A stretch of 35,659 bases of DNA from Pseudomonadota bacterium (GCA_021805275.1 JAJZFQ010000153.1:1-35659); one strand, 5' to 3'. Shown: positions 8,966 through 18,489, numbered from the stretch's first letter. Program-made: numbers and translations. The notes: generated by a model from the sequence alone, not told the origin.

Positions 8966-10003
8966 ATGAGTGACCCGAAAAGACCGCGCGGCATGACCTA
9001 TCGTGATGCCGGTGTCGACATCGATGCCGGCGATGAACTCGTCGAGCGCATCAAGCCCCACGTTGCCCGCACGCGCCGGCCGGAAGTACTGGCCGGCGTC
9101 GGCGGGTTCGGTGCGCTGGTGGAGATTCCGGCGGGCTACCGCCGTCCGGTGCTGGTCTCCGGCACCGACGGGGTGGGCACGAAGCTGCGCCTGGCGATCG
9201 ACACCGGCCGGCACGACACGATCGGCATCGACCTGGTCGCGATGTGCGCCAATGACGTGCTGGTGCAGGGCGCCGAGCCACTGTTCTTCCTCGACTACTA
9301 CGCCACCGGCAAGCTGCGGGTCGAGGTGGCCGAGGCGGTGGTCCGCGGCGTCACCGAGGGTTGCCTGCAGGCCGGCTGCGCGCTGGTCGGCGGGGAGACG
9401 GCCGAGATGCCTGGTCTGTATCACGGTGAAGATTACGATCTGGCTGGCTTCTGCGTCGGGGTGGTGGAGAAAGATGCGATCATCGACGGACACGACACCC
9501 GCGCCGGCGATGCGCTCATCGGCCTGCCCTCCTCCGGCCCGCACTCCAACGGCTACTCACTGATCCGCAAGCTCCTCGCCAAGAGCGGCGCCGACCGGCA
9601 CACCACGCTCGAGGGCAGAAGCCTCTTCGAGCGACTGCTCGCACCGACGCGCATTTACGTCAAGCCGGTACTCGCTCTGGTGCGCAGCACGCCGGTGCGC
9701 GCCCTGGCGCACATCACTGGCGGCGGATTGCTCGACAACATTCCGCGCGTGCTGCCCGAGGGACTCGAGGCGGTACTGAAGCGGCGCAACTGGCCGCAGG
9801 ATCCGGTGTTCGACTGGCTGCAGCGCACCGGGCGGATCGACCCCGCCGAGATGCACCGCACCTTCAACTGCGGCATCGGCATGGTGGTGATCGTGCCGGC
9901 CGGGCACGAAACCGCCGCGCTCGAATTCCTGGCCACGCATGGCGAGCCGGCGCACCTGATCGGGGAAGTCCGCGCCGGCACCCGCGGGGTCGTCATCGAA
10001 TGA
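8966..10003 (+). CDS. purM: Phosphoribosylformylglycinamidine cyclo-ligase
   Basis: AIR synthetase, which closes the imidazole ring in de novo purine synthesis using ATP. With the ATG at 8966 ([20 protein letters not shown]) the protein is 345 residues, equal to E. coli PurM. Conserved stretches are [66 protein letters not shown] and [16 protein letters not shown]. The longer upstream frame has no family match. Its stop overlaps the purN start in an ATGA arrangement, giving a coupled purM-purN operon. The pair acts in consecutive parts of the same pathway. Confidence 0.97.
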   Translation: MSDPKRPRGMTYRDAGVDIDAGDELVERIKPHVARTRRPEVLAGVGGFGALVEIPAGYRRPVLVSGTDGVGTKLRLAIDTGRHDTIGIDLVAMCANDVLVQGAEPLFFLDYYATGKLRVEVAEAVVRGVTEGCLQAGCALVGGETAEMPGLYHGEDYDLAGFCVGVVEKDAIIDGHDTRAGDALIGLPSSGPHSNGYSLIRKLLAKSGADRHTTLEGRSLFERLLAPTRIYVKPVLALVRSTPVRALAHITGGGLLDNIPRVLPEGLEAVLKRRNWPQDPVFDWLQRTGRIDPAEMHRTFNCGIGMVVIVPAGHETAALEFLATHGEPAHLIGEVRAGTRGVVIE

Positions 10004-10659
10004 GCGAACGGCCGGCGCTGCGGCTCGGCATCCTCATCTCCGGCCGCGGCTCGAACATGGCGGCGATCGCCCGCCAGTGCCATGAGGGGCGCATCGGCGC
10101 GCAAGTGGCGGTCGTGATCTCCGAGCGGCCCGAGGCCACCGGCCTCACCACGGCGCGAGAGTACGGCATCCCGGCCCGCGCGATCGCCTGGCCTGGCGCG
10201 GGCCGCGGTGAGCAGTTCGAGACCGCCGCGCAGGAGGCGCTCGCCGAGGCGGGCACCGAGCTGATCGTGCTGGCCGGCTTCATGCGCATCCTCTCGTCCG
10301 CCTTCGTGCTCGCCCACGCCGGCGCCATCCTCAATATCCATCCCTCGTTGCTGCCAAAATATCCCGGCCTGCACACCCACCGACGGGTGCTCGCGGCAGG
10401 CGAGCGCTCGCACGGGGCGACCGTGCACTTCGTGACGCCGGAGCTCGACGGCGGACCGCGAGTGCTCCAGTCGCGCATTGCAGTGCGCCCCGGGGACACC
10501 GAGGAGACGCTCTCAGCCCGGGTTCAGGCCACCGAGCACATCATCTACCCGCGCGTCATCGGCTGGTGCGCCGAGGGGCGCCTCGCCTGGCGTGAGGCGC
10601 TTCCGTGGCTCGACGGCCAGCCGCTCGCGCAACCCCTGCTCGAGGATTTCGATGCGTAA
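10000..10659 (+). CDS. purN: Phosphoribosylglycinamide formyltransferase
   Basis: A 219-residue GAR transformylase that uses 10-formyltetrahydrofolate in the third step of purine synthesis. Visible are the substrate loop [23 protein letters not shown], the catalytic [12 protein letters not shown] motif (the Asn and His of the active site), and [16 protein letters not shown] with the catalytic aspartate. It starts within the purM stop (ATGA overlap) and its last eight bases overlap the next gene. Confidence 0.97.
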   Translation: MSERPALRLGILISGRGSNMAAIARQCHEGRIGAQVAVVISERPEATGLTTAREYGIPARAIAWPGAGRGEQFETAAQEALAEAGTELIVLAGFMRILSSAFVLAHAGAILNIHPSLLPKYPGLHTHRRVLAAGERSHGATVHFVTPELDGGPRVLQSRIAVRPGDTEETLSARVQATEHIIYPRVIGWCAEGRLAWREALPWLDGQPLAQPLLEDFDA

Positions 10660-11395
10660 CGCGTACCGCTCGATGTTCGGCGCTGCCGCACTCGTGATGC
10701 TGCTTGGAGCGCTGGCGCCATGGCGCGCCGGAGCCGAACCTGCCCCGCAGGCCGCCGTTCTCAAGCCGCCAACCTTCGTCGCCACCTACTCGGTGGCCTG
10801 GCACGGCATCACCGCCGGGGAATCCGTCCTGACATTGCGTGAGACCGCCCCGGGGCAATACCAGTACAGCTCCGTGGACCACGCCCACGGTCTGTTCTCG
10901 CTGTTCGTGCCGCACGCGATCACGCAGGAGAGCCGTTTCCGGCTGATGGACGGCCAGATCCAGCCACTCAGCTTTCGCTCCGAGGGCGGCGGGGCGCCGG
11001 AGGACGTGCGCTTCGACTGGAGGCGCGGACGGGTCACCGGCACCGCCAAGCACAAGCAGATCGACTTGAAGCTCGAGCCCGGCACCCAGGACCCCGGGTC
11101 GGTGCAGATCGCGCTGATGATGGGGTTTCTCGCCGGCCGGCCGCCCGCGAGCTTCTGGATGCTCAACACGGACGTGATCAACCAGTTCGAATTCGTGCGC
11201 CGCGGCGAGGCGACGCTCGACACCCCGCTCGGCCCGCTGCACACGCTGATCTATACCAGCCATCACGACAAGGCGCGCCGCACCACCTACATGTGGCTCG
11301 CCCCGACGCTAAACTATCTGCCCGTGCGGCTCGAGCAGCACAGCGGCGACAGCACGCTGTTCTCGCTCAACCTGCTGCGCTTCAAGCGCACCTAG
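10652..11395 (+). CDS. DUF3108 family exported protein
   Basis: A 247-residue protein with a clear signal peptide ([23 protein letters not shown], cleavage plausible after AGA near residue 28), so probably periplasmic or outer-membrane associated. The mature part fits DUF3108: it begins with FVATYSVAWHGITAGESVLTL, continues with beta-strand-rich sequence, and ends with TTYMWLAPTLNYLPVRLEQ. Members follow purN in many gammaproteobacteria, but no biochemical role is established. The start was chosen for the signal peptide and because it overlaps purN by eight bases, implying translation coupled to purN. Confidence 0.82.
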   Translation: MRNAYRSMFGAAALVMLLGALAPWRAGAEPAPQAAVLKPPTFVATYSVAWHGITAGESVLTLRETAPGQYQYSSVDHAHGLFSLFVPHAITQESRFRLMDGQIQPLSFRSEGGGAPEDVRFDWRRGRVTGTAKHKQIDLKLEPGTQDPGSVQIALMMGFLAGRPPASFWMLNTDVINQFEFVRRGEATLDTPLGPLHTLIYTSHHDKARRTTYMWLAPTLNYLPVRLEQHSGDSTLFSLNLLRFKRT

Positions 11396-11413
11396 GGGCT
11401 CGCGCCCGCCGGA

Positions 11414-13210
11414 TCAGGTCTTCGGCAGCGTCACGCCGCGCTGCCCCTGGTATTTGCCGCCGCGATCCTTGTAGGAGGTCGAGCAGACCTCGTCGGATTC
11501 GAAGAAGAGCATCTGCGCCACGCCCTCGTGGGCGTAGATCTTCGCCGGCAGCGGCGTGGTGTTGGAAAACTCCAGCGTGACGTGCCCCTCCCACTCCGGC
11601 TCCAAGGGCGTCACATTCACGATTATCCCGCAACGTGCGTACGTGGAATTATGCACGATCATATCGTTGGCGACGAAGTTATGCAGCGTTGGAACACTGA
11701 TGTCATATACTTCTTCTATTCCAACAGACTCGATTGAAACAACACGATCCCAGACCGGACCGTCAACGAGTCCCCCCATATTCCAGCCGCCCGTCGTCCT
11801 GCGGGCGTGTGCGGCAGCGCCCAGTGGAACCGACTGTCGCGCAGCAGCACGGCTACCAAGCGAACTGAGCGATGCGCCGGCGACCCGCGCCGACAACGCC
11901 AGCGCCGACCAAGGCTCTCTGGGGAGAGTGTCAAAGTTGCTCTCGATGCGCGGATACTTGCAGATGAACTCGAGCACCTCGCCATCAAGCCGCAACTGCT
12001 TGACCGACCCCGGCACGAATCCTACGCGGCTCGCAAATCGCTCGATCTGCGCCACGTCATTGATCTGCAGTGTGAATGCGCGCGTTGCGATCTGCGTCAT
12101 CTTTTCGCGGATGAGTGAGAAAATCCCGAATCTAAGCAACAGATGGCGGATGTCCTCGATCAGTCGGCGCGAATTCGAATAATATTCAAGGCATACCCCG
12201 CCACTCGAACAATACAATCCACCGTCGCCGGCAAACAGCGCCTGCAGAAACAGGCGTACCGATGCCTCCGGCGCCGTAAAGATGCATTGCGGCACGAACT
12301 TGTCGCTTGCCCCGACATCCAAACCGTGCCTCTGGAGCCAACGGTGAGCCTGGTTCGCGACCATCTGAGCGGCGCGCCCCGCCCGGTTCACCAAGCGATA
12401 TCCATGGCGTCCATTGTACGCAACCTCGCCGAGTCCCGAAGCCGCCATCGTTGAGTGCAGCAAACGCACAAGCGCCGGATCAGCGGTCGTGTAAGTCGGG
12501 CTGTGGCCGGGCGTGTGGCATTGCCCTTCGGACAGCATCATTCCAAGGAGCGTTGCCTCCCAATCGGGAATGGGCGTCTTGCCGAAGATTGGTATGTTCC
12601 TCGCCACCGCAATTGTGTCTCCCGGACGCAAGTGCTGCAGCTCCGTCCAACCATTGAACATGAGAAACGGATGATTCGCCGTCGCCCTGATTTTCAATCC
12701 GGTGCGCGTCTGCAGTTCAAATACGACCTTCTTACCCTGAGGGAGGAACGCAGAGACCTTGGCACGCCGCAACTGTCCATCATCATGGGCGAGCGTACTC
12801 CTGCCCCAACGCATCTCGGTAATGGGGACGTACGCACCGGTATCAGCATCGACCACACGCGTATCGCCGGTCACACACTTACCAAGACAGACGGTGAGCA
12901 CGCTGCGCGGGATCCGGAAATACTCCACCGTGCGCGCCAGCGCAAAGGAATTCGGCGGAATCACACACACATCTGACTTCAGATCCACGAAGCTCTTCTC
13001 GTCGAACGCCTTCGGATCGACGATCGTGGAGTTGATGTTGGTGAAGATCTTGAACTCGTCCGCGCAACGCACGTCGTAGCCATAACTCGACGTGCCGTAG
13101 GAGACGATCTTGTGACCGTCGACGTAGCGGACCTGCTCGGGGGCGAACGGCTCGATCATGCCGTGCTCGCCCGCCATGCGCCGGATCCAGTGGTCTGACT
13201 TGATGCTCAT
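11414..13210 (-). CDS. dcd: dCTP deaminase precursor interrupted by an intein
   Basis: The gene encodes a 598-residue precursor. Residues 1-111 and 522-598 join into a 188-residue enzyme of the Pseudomonas-type Dcd family ([20 protein letters not shown] at the start, [13 protein letters not shown] at the end). Dcd deaminates dCTP to dUTP, the main source of dTMP in gammaproteobacteria. Residues 112-521 are an intein placed exactly between CLGK and STYARCGI. In E. coli Dcd the aligned motif holds S111 and R115, which contact the nucleotide. The catalytic glutamate (GHVTLEF, E547 of the precursor) lies in the C-terminal extein. The unspliced precursor should therefore be inactive and activity should depend on splicing. 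dcd lies downstream of mrp on the same strand, as in pseudomonads, and converges with the DUF3108 gene. Confidence 0.95.
   Translation of the reverse strand: MSIKSDHWIRRMAGEHGMIEPFAPEQVRYVDGHKIVSYGTSSYGYDVRCADEFKIFTNINSTIVDPKAFDEKSFVDLKSDVCVIPPNSFALARTVEYFRIPRSVLTVCLGKCVTGDTRVVDADTGAYVPITEMRWGRSTLAHDDGQLRRAKVSAFLPQGKKVVFELQTRTGLKIRATANHPFLMFNGWTELQHLRPGDTIAVARNIPIFGKTPIPDWEATLLGMMLSEGQCHTPGHSPTYTTADPALVRLLHSTMAASGLGEVAYNGRHGYRLVNRAGRAAQMVANQAHRWLQRHGLDVGASDKFVPQCIFTAPEASVRLFLQALFAGDGGLYCSSGGVCLEYYSNSRRLIEDIRHLLLRFGIFSLIREKMTQIATRAFTLQINDVAQIERFASRVGFVPGSVKQLRLDGEVLEFICKYPRIESNFDTLPREPWSALALSARVAGASLSSLGSRAAARQSVPLGAAAHARRTTGGWNMGGLVDGPVWDRVVSIESVGIEEVYDISVPTLHNFVANDMIVHNSTYARCGIIVNVTPLEPEWEGHVTLEFSNTTPLPAKIYAHEGVAQMLFFESDEVCSTSYKDRGGKYQGQRGVTLPKT
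11648..12877 (-). mobile_element. Dcd intein with LAGLIDADG homing endonuclease
   Basis: A 410-residue in-frame element (precursor residues 112-521). Splicing motifs are complete: Cys1 in CVTGDTRVV (block A), T177-x-x-H180 in ATANHPF (block B), D503 and H510 in [12 protein letters not shown] (block F), the terminal His520-Asn521 (block G), and Ser522 as the +1 residue. The endonuclease core shows two LAGLIDADG helices with acidic ends, LLGMMLSEG (E228) and LQALFAGDG (D329), a KFVPQCI block between them, and a block H-like [19 protein letters not shown]. It is thus a full-size, class 1, two-motif intein, probably able to splice and perhaps to home. The DNA is poorer in GC than its host: 26 of 60 bases are G or C at 11701-11760, against 41 of 60 at 13861-13920 in mrp. 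This agrees with horizontal arrival. Confidence 0.95.
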
Positions 13211-13361
13211 CGCTTAATGATACCCTCGAAGCTGCGGCACGGGCAGCCCAGACGGCCGGATTCCGGACGCCACAACGTCAGAACCGGACGCGGTCAGGGA
13301 CGCTGTTAGGGACGCCGAATCACGGGTATCACTGGACGTCAGGAAAGACGTCGGAGCGGTC

Positions 13362-14459
13362 TCAGCTCTTCTCGACCACGATCTTGGGAAACACCCCGCT
13401 GCGATCGACGGGACGCACGGCGAGCGCGCCGGCCGTGCGGCGCGCCATCTCGAGATAGGCCTCGGCGCGGGCCGAGCCCGGCTCGGCAACGACCGTCGGG
13501 CGTCCGCCGTCGGCCTCCTCGCGGATCCGCGCATCGAGCGGCAGCTCCCCGAGCAACCGCACCCCGTACTGCTCGGCCATGCGCGCTCCGCCGCCGGCGC
13601 CGAAGATGTGCTCGACGTGCCCGCAGTTCGAGCAGACGTGCACGCTCATGTTCTCGACGATGCCGAGCACGGGCACGGCGACCTTCTCGAACATCTTCAG
13701 CCCCTTGCGCGCATCGGCAAGCGCGATGTCCTGCGGGGTGGTGACGATCACCGCACCGGCGACCGGCACCTTCTGGGCGAGCGTCAGCTGGATGTCCCCG
13801 GTGCCGGGCGGCATGTCAATGACCAGGTAATCGAGCTCGCCCCAGCGCGTCTGGGAGAGCAGCTGCTGCAGCGCCTGCGTGACCATCGGTCCACGCCAGA
13901 CCATGGGCTGCTCGGCATCGACCATGAACCCGATGGACATCGCCTCGACCCCGTGGGCGCGCAGGGGGATGATGTGCTGGCCGTCGGGCGAGTTCGGCCG
14001 CTCGCCGGACAACCCCAGCATCAGCGGCTGGCTCGGTCCGTAGATGTCCGCGTCCAACACCCCGACGCGCGCCCCCTGGGCGGCCCAGGCGAGGGCCAGA
14101 TTCGCCGCGACGGTAGACTTGCCGACCCCGCCCTTGCCCGAGGCCACCGCGATCACGTTCTTGATGCCCACGAGCGGCTGCAGCGGCCGCTGCACCGCGT
14201 GGGCACGGATCTGCCCCTGGATGGTAAAGCGCACCGGCTGGTGCACGCCGGCGCCGGCCACGTGCGCGCCGAGCGCCCCGGCAAGGCTCTCCTGGTAGCC
14301 CCCGACCGGGAAGCCCAGCTCGATGCGCGCCGCGTAGCCCTGCGGCGCGGCGCTCAGCTCGCGCAGCGCCCCGGCTTCCCGCAGGCTCTGGTGCAGGTGG
14401 GGTTCAATGTAGCTCTCGATGGCCGCACGCAGGGCATCCAGGGTCGGATCATCGGACAT
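13362..14459 (-). CDS. apbC: Mrp/ApbC iron-sulfur cluster carrier ATPase
   Basis: A 365-residue P-loop protein of the Mrp/NBP35 family that carries and delivers [4Fe-4S] clusters. It has an N-terminal MIP18/DUF59-like domain (about 1-90), then the deviant Walker A GKGGVGKST (108-116), the switch DADIYGPSQP (136-145), VIDMPPGTGD (214-222) and the cluster-binding pair C276-x-x-C279 (VCSNCGH). The start at 14459 gives MSDDPTLDALRAAIESY, normal for the family; the longer upstream frame is not supported. On the minus strand TACAAT at 14496-14501 could be its -10. In E. coli, mrp is divergent and next to metG; here the kinase and PilT genes lie between them. Confidence 0.93.
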   Translation of the reverse strand: MSDDPTLDALRAAIESYIEPHLHQSLREAGALRELSAAPQGYAARIELGFPVGGYQESLAGALGAHVAGAGVHQPVRFTIQGQIRAHAVQRPLQPLVGIKNVIAVASGKGGVGKSTVAANLALAWAAQGARVGVLDADIYGPSQPLMLGLSGERPNSPDGQHIIPLRAHGVEAMSIGFMVDAEQPMVWRGPMVTQALQQLLSQTRWGELDYLVIDMPPGTGDIQLTLAQKVPVAGAVIVTTPQDIALADARKGLKMFEKVAVPVLGIVENMSVHVCSNCGHVEHIFGAGGGARMAEQYGVRLLGELPLDARIREEADGGRPTVVAEPGSARAEAYLEMARRTAGALAVRPVDRSGVFPKIVVEKS

Positions 14460-14685
14460 GGGACGTGTGCAACCCGAACCGGTGAAGGGATGGCAATTGT
14501 AGAGGCAAGCGGCGGGGCGCGCATCGGGCTCTCCCGCCCCGGGGGCTATGGCATACTTCGGGCGCTCTGGGCCCTGCCCGCTCCGTAGCGCGGAGTGCGA
14601 CCCAGATCTCACGCGGCGGGACCGGAATACGAGGATGCTAGGGTATGCAAGCGGACCCCTCTGCGGGGCCCGGCGGATCGGCTGA

Positions 14686-17061
14686 ATGGCGTTTTTGACC
14701 AATTTGCGGGCCGACCGGCTGGTCACCAGCCTGCGGTCGTCGACGGACCCGACTCACCCGGATACCCAGAAGGCCGTCGCGCGGCTGAAGGATCTGGGGG
14801 CGGGCGCCATTGCCCCGGTGCTCGCGGCGCTACCGGAGGCCGACAAGAACGCCACGGTCGCCTTCGTCGATGTGCTCGCCGCGCTGGTCAGCGCCAAGAC
14901 CTTTCCCCAGTTCGCCGAGGGCCTCGTGCAGGGCAGCCCGCGGGTGATCGCCGGCATCGCCTGGGCGCTCACCAGCAGCCGCAATTACCCGCCGCACCTG
15001 CTGCTCGATGCGCTCTCGAGCCCCGGTATCGCCAAATCGGCGCTGCTTGAGGTGATCAGCGCGCACAAGGCGCGCTTCACGCTGCGCGAGCTGCTCGCGG
15101 CGGCCTACAACCAGGAGCCGAACGAGAAGGCGGCGCTGTTCCGGATCATCGGGGAGCTGAGCACGCCGGCGACGTTGCCGGAGTTGCTGCAGCGCCTGGA
15201 GGGCAAGGACCCCATCGCCCGGGTGCACATCATCAACATCCTCTCGCGCTTCGACCTGCCCGAGGTGCACACGGCGCTGCAGCGACTGCTCGGCGACCCG
15301 AACAAGCTGATCCGCGGCGCGGTGCTCTCGGCGCTGCAGCGCATGGACGGACAGATCGACGTCGAGCGGGTCTGCGAGCTGCTGAAGGACCCGGAAATCG
15401 ACGTGCAAAACCGCGCCATCGACGTCGTGATCAAGGCGAACCACCCTGAGACCATCCGTCACCTGATCGGGGTGCTGAAGGACGAGAACGAGAACGCCCG
15501 GCGCGCCGCCGTCGAGGTACTCAACGAGGTCGGCGACGCCAAGTCGGTCAAGCATTTGCTGGAGGCGCTGAAGGACAGCGACTGGTGGGTGCGCTCGCGC
15601 GCGGCCGATGCGCTCGGGCGGATCGGCGGCCCGCGCGTCATCGACGCGGTCCTGCAGCTGGTTCGGGACAAGGATGAGGATATCCGCCGCTCGGCCATCG
15701 AGATCCTCAATCAGACCAAGGATCCGCGCGCGGTGGACTCGCTGATCCAGGCGACGCGCGATCAGGACTGGTGGGTGAGCGAGCGGGCAGTCGATGCGCT
15801 GGCGGAGATCGGCAGCAAGCGCGCCGTGCCGCGGCTGCTCGAGATGCTCCAGGGCGGCAATGCCAAGATCCTGCCGGTGGTGGTGCGAGCCCTGGGCAAG
15901 ATCGGCGACGGACAGATCAGCAGCACGCTCGTGCCGCTGCTCTCTCGCCCCGAGCGCGAGGTGCGCATCGAGGCGATGCAGGCCCTGGCGCACATCGCCG
16001 ATCCGGCGAGCGCCGATGTGCTGCGCGCGCAGCTGAAGAGCCAGGCGAGCGGCACGGATCAGACCATCGCCCGCGCCGCGGAAGCCGCCCTGGCTGACCT
16101 GGAGCGACGCCTCACCGGCGCCAGCGCGGCGACCTCGCTCGGCTCGACCCAGCCGCAACCGCCACCGGAGGCCGCGCCGGAGCCGCCCGAAGCGCCGGCC
16201 GCCGCACGCCCGGCCGTCGAGCGGCTGGACATCCAGACGCTGCGCACCGGCGATGTCCTCGAGGGCCGCTACAAGTACCTCGAGCGCATCGGCCGCGGCG
16301 CCTTCGGCACCGTGCTGCTGATGGAGGACACGGTCGTCGACGAGCGGCTGATCCTGAAGTTCCTCAACCCGAACGTCGCGACGGACGAAGAAGTGATGAA
16401 GCGCTTCGTCCACGAGCTGCGCTACTCGCGCAAGATCACGCACCACAACGTGATCCGTATCTACGACTTCCTCTACATCCAGGGCAACTACGCCATTTCC
16501 ATGGAGTACTTCCCCTCGCACACCCTCTCGGGCGAGATCGTCGGGGAGAAGCCGCTCGAGCTGAAGCGGGCGCTGCAGTTCGGCATCGACATGTGCACCG
16601 GCATGACGGTGGCGCACCAGGCCGGGATCGTGCACCGCGACCTGAAGCCGGCCAACGTACTGATCAACCACGAGGGGCTGCTCAAGATTGTGGATTTCGG
16701 CGTCGCCGCGGCGCAGCGCGAGACCGAGACACAGCTGACGCGTACCGGCTATGTGATCGGCTCGCCGAAGTACATGGCCCCGGAGCAGATTCTCGGTAAG
16801 CGCGTCGATGAGCGCGCCGACATCTACGCCCTCGGGGTGATTCTCTACGAGATGTTGACTGGCAGCCCGCCGTACTCGCGCGGCGATCACATGTCGGTGA
16901 TGTACCAGCACGTGCAGGGCAAGGCGCGTGCGCCGGCGGAGCTGAACCCGGCGCTACCGGCCAGGCTGTCCGAGGCGGTGATGCGCGCCATGGCGGTCGA
17001 CAAGAACAAGCGCTTCCAGACCATGGACGAGGTGCGCGCCGCGCTGGAGAAATTCCTCTAG
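14686..17061 (+). CDS. HEAT-repeat protein fused to a Ser/Thr protein kinase
   Basis: A 791-residue, apparently cytosolic protein; no signal peptide or membrane helix is visible. Residues from about 30 to 470 form tandem alpha-helical HEAT (PBS-lyase-like) repeats of about 31 residues. They are clearest from 235 to 450, with DSDWWV (297-302) and DQDWWV (359-364) repeating 62 residues apart. A Pro/Ala/Glu-rich linker (475-515) leads to a Hanks-type kinase domain (about 525-790). Its motifs are complete: glycine loop GRGAFGTV (536-543), K558, HRDLKPAN (650-657), DFG (670-672) and APE (698-700), so it should be catalytically active. The HEAT array is a likely protein-docking surface. Two PilT-type ATPase genes follow on the same strand after 320 bases, suggesting, by inference only, that the pilus motor or its partners are substrates. 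Confidence 0.9.
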   Translation: MAFLTNLRADRLVTSLRSSTDPTHPDTQKAVARLKDLGAGAIAPVLAALPEADKNATVAFVDVLAALVSAKTFPQFAEGLVQGSPRVIAGIAWALTSSRNYPPHLLLDALSSPGIAKSALLEVISAHKARFTLRELLAAAYNQEPNEKAALFRIIGELSTPATLPELLQRLEGKDPIARVHIINILSRFDLPEVHTALQRLLGDPNKLIRGAVLSALQRMDGQIDVERVCELLKDPEIDVQNRAIDVVIKANHPETIRHLIGVLKDENENARRAAVEVLNEVGDAKSVKHLLEALKDSDWWVRSRAADALGRIGGPRVIDAVLQLVRDKDEDIRRSAIEILNQTKDPRAVDSLIQATRDQDWWVSERAVDALAEIGSKRAVPRLLEMLQGGNAKILPVVVRALGKIGDGQISSTLVPLLSRPEREVRIEAMQALAHIADPASADVLRAQLKSQASGTDQTIARAAEAALADLERRLTGASAATSLGSTQPQPPPEAAPEPPEAPAAARPAVERLDIQTLRTGDVLEGRYKYLERIGRGAFGTVLLMEDTVVDERLILKFLNPNVATDEEVMKRFVHELRYSRKITHHNVIRIYDFLYIQGNYAISMEYFPSHTLSGEIVGEKPLELKRALQFGIDMCTGMTVAHQAGIVHRDLKPANVLINHEGLLKIVDFGVAAAQRETETQLTRTGYVIGSPKYMAPEQILGKRVDERADIYALGVILYEMLTGSPPYSRGDHMSVMYQHVQGKARAPAELNPALPARLSEAVMRAMAVDKNKRFQTMDEVRAALEKFL

Positions 17062-17381
17062 CCACCGCCGAGCGGCCGCTGCCGCGCCGCCAGCAGCGTG
17101 CAGCAGCTCAAGGTTTCATGTACATGCGGTTGATTTTCCGCAGGAAGAGGCGCGAAAGTAGCGGCTTCGGACCGATCGGGGACCCCGAACGCGGGAGGCG
17201 CCCGGGGGGTCCTGTCGGCCGCCTCCCCGGGGTAGAAGCGCCGGCGATGCCGGGATGCCCCGTACGATTCGGCTCAGGAGACTGTGCGTATCAACAGTGA
17301 GGTCAAATCCGCGGCGCCGCGACGGCGTGCGCGTGCCGGCCGGCGGGCCACGGACCCCTGCGCCTGCGAGGAGACCGGCTG
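17062..17381 (+). other. Intergenic region between the kinase and PilT genes
   Basis: This 320-base stretch is long for the window. A GC-rich hairpin (GGGAGGCG at 17193-17200 with CGCCTCCC at 17220-17227) has no T run after it, so it is not a convincing intrinsic terminator; it might attenuate or stabilise the message. Near the end lies a 32-codon frame coupled to the PilT start (listed separately). A good ribosome binding site, GAGGAG at 17368-17373, stands eight bases before the PilT ATG. I found no clear promoter. Confidence 0.5.
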
Positions 17382-17382
17382 A
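17284..17382 (+). CDS. Possible 32-residue leader peptide upstream of the PilT gene
   Basis: A GTG at 17284 follows AGGAG (17276-17280) at a rather short three-base spacing. The frame reads 32 codons and ends in a TGA whose last base is the A of the PilT ATG (TGATG). The peptide is rich in arginine and alanine (PRRRARAGRR in the middle, CACEE near the end) and matches nothing I know. One-base stop-start overlaps usually mean coupled translation, so it could be a leader. It could equally be chance in GC-rich DNA, since PilT has its own ribosome binding site. Confidence 0.25.
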   Translation: MRINSEVKSAAPRRRARAGRRATDPCACEETG

Positions 17383-18476
17383 TGGCCCGGATCGACGCCT
17401 TCCTGAAGCTCGGTGTGCAGCAGGGCTGCTCGGACGTGCACCTGGCCGTCGGCGTACCGCCCATGCTGCGCATGCAGGGCGACCTCATGCCCATCAAGTT
17501 CCGCGACCTGCGCGGCCCGGAGCTCGAGGGCTACATCACCGAGATCCTCACGCCCTCGCAAACGGACCGCTTCAACGCCGGAAACGACCTCGACTTCTCG
17601 TACGTTTCGGCCGAGGGCGGGAGGTTCCGCGTCAACGTCTTTCGCAAGGACACCGGCATCGGGGCGACCTTCCGCGCCATCCCCTCCGCGGTGCCCTCAC
17701 TCTCGACCATGGGCCTGCCAGCGGTGCTGGCCAAGCTCTGCGATCACCACCAGGGCATGATCCTGGTCACCGGCGCCACCGGCACCGGTAAGTCGACCAC
17801 ACTCGCGGCGATGATCGACCTGATCAACCAGACGCGCAAACTCAACATCATCACCCTCGAGGATCCGATCGAGGTGGTGCACCGCAGCAAGGTGAGCCAG
17901 GTCATCCAGCGCGAGCTCGGCACGCACATCCCGAGCTTCGCCGAGGGCGTGCGCGCGGCGATGCGCGAGGACCCCGACGTGATCCTGGTCGGCGAAATGC
18001 GCGATGCCGAGACGATTTCGATGGCGATGACCGCCGCGGAGACCGGCCACCTCGTACTCGGTACGCTGCACACGACCAGCGCGGTCAAGACCGTCGACCG
18101 CATCGTCGATGCGCTGCCGGTCGAGCAGCGCGAGCAGACCAAGAGCTTCCTCGCCCAGAGCCTGCTCGCCGTGGTCACGCAGATCCTGGTGAAGACCCCC
18201 GACGGACGGGGCCGGCGGCCGGTCTGCGAGGTCATGATCATGACCCGCGCGATCGCCAAGCTCATCCAGACCGAGCAGACCTTCCAGATCCCCAGCCTCG
18301 TGCAGACCGGGCGCGACCTCGGCATGCAGCAGCTCGACCAGGCGCTGCTCGCCGCCGTCAACGCGCGCGAGATCGATCCGGACGAGGCCTACGTGTACGC
18401 CACCGACAAGCGGCCGTTCCAGAAGCTCGTGAGCGACACGACCCTGCTGCCCAAGACCGACCTCGCCGGGGCCTGA
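17382..18476 (+). CDS. PilT/PilU family type IV pilus retraction ATPase (first copy)
   Basis: A 364-residue hexameric AAA-like ATPase of the secretion ATPase superfamily that depolymerises type IV pili for twitching, or drives a related system. The PAS-like N-domain (1-110, SDVHLAVGVPPMLRMQG) precedes Walker A GATGTGKST (131-139), the Asp box TLEDPIE (158-164), the Walker B region ILVGEMRD (201-208) and the His box TGHLVLGTLH (221-230). The nucleotide machinery is complete. The C-terminal PilT motif AIRNLIRE, needed for retraction in classical PilT, reads AIAKLIQTEQ here, so this is a divergent subfamily. I therefore withhold a symbol. Translation starts behind GAGGAG. It stands between the HEAT-kinase gene and a second PilT-type gene. 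Confidence 0.85.
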   Translation: MARIDAFLKLGVQQGCSDVHLAVGVPPMLRMQGDLMPIKFRDLRGPELEGYITEILTPSQTDRFNAGNDLDFSYVSAEGGRFRVNVFRKDTGIGATFRAIPSAVPSLSTMGLPAVLAKLCDHHQGMILVTGATGTGKSTTLAAMIDLINQTRKLNIITLEDPIEVVHRSKVSQVIQRELGTHIPSFAEGVRAAMREDPDVILVGEMRDAETISMAMTAAETGHLVLGTLHTTSAVKTVDRIVDALPVEQREQTKSFLAQSLLAVVTQILVKTPDGRGRRPVCEVMIMTRAIAKLIQTEQTFQIPSLVQTGRDLGMQQLDQALLAAVNAREIDPDEAYVYATDKRPFQKLVSDTTLLPKTDLAGA

Positions 18477-18489
18477 GGAGCCGAACGCT

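Noticed and set aside
11716..12976. Several short frames on both strands inside the intein region
   Set aside because: The minus-strand dcd frame is continuous across this interval and holds all intein motifs; the others are shadows and no separate endonuclease gene is needed.
14830..16911. 693-codon frame opposite the HEAT-kinase gene
   Set aside because: It mirrors the codons of the HEAT repeats, giving repetitive charged sequence with no family; the plus-strand gene has full kinase motifs.
17118..17300. 60-codon frame between the kinase and PilT genes
   Set aside because: No ribosome binding site, basic low-complexity start, no family match; probably chance.
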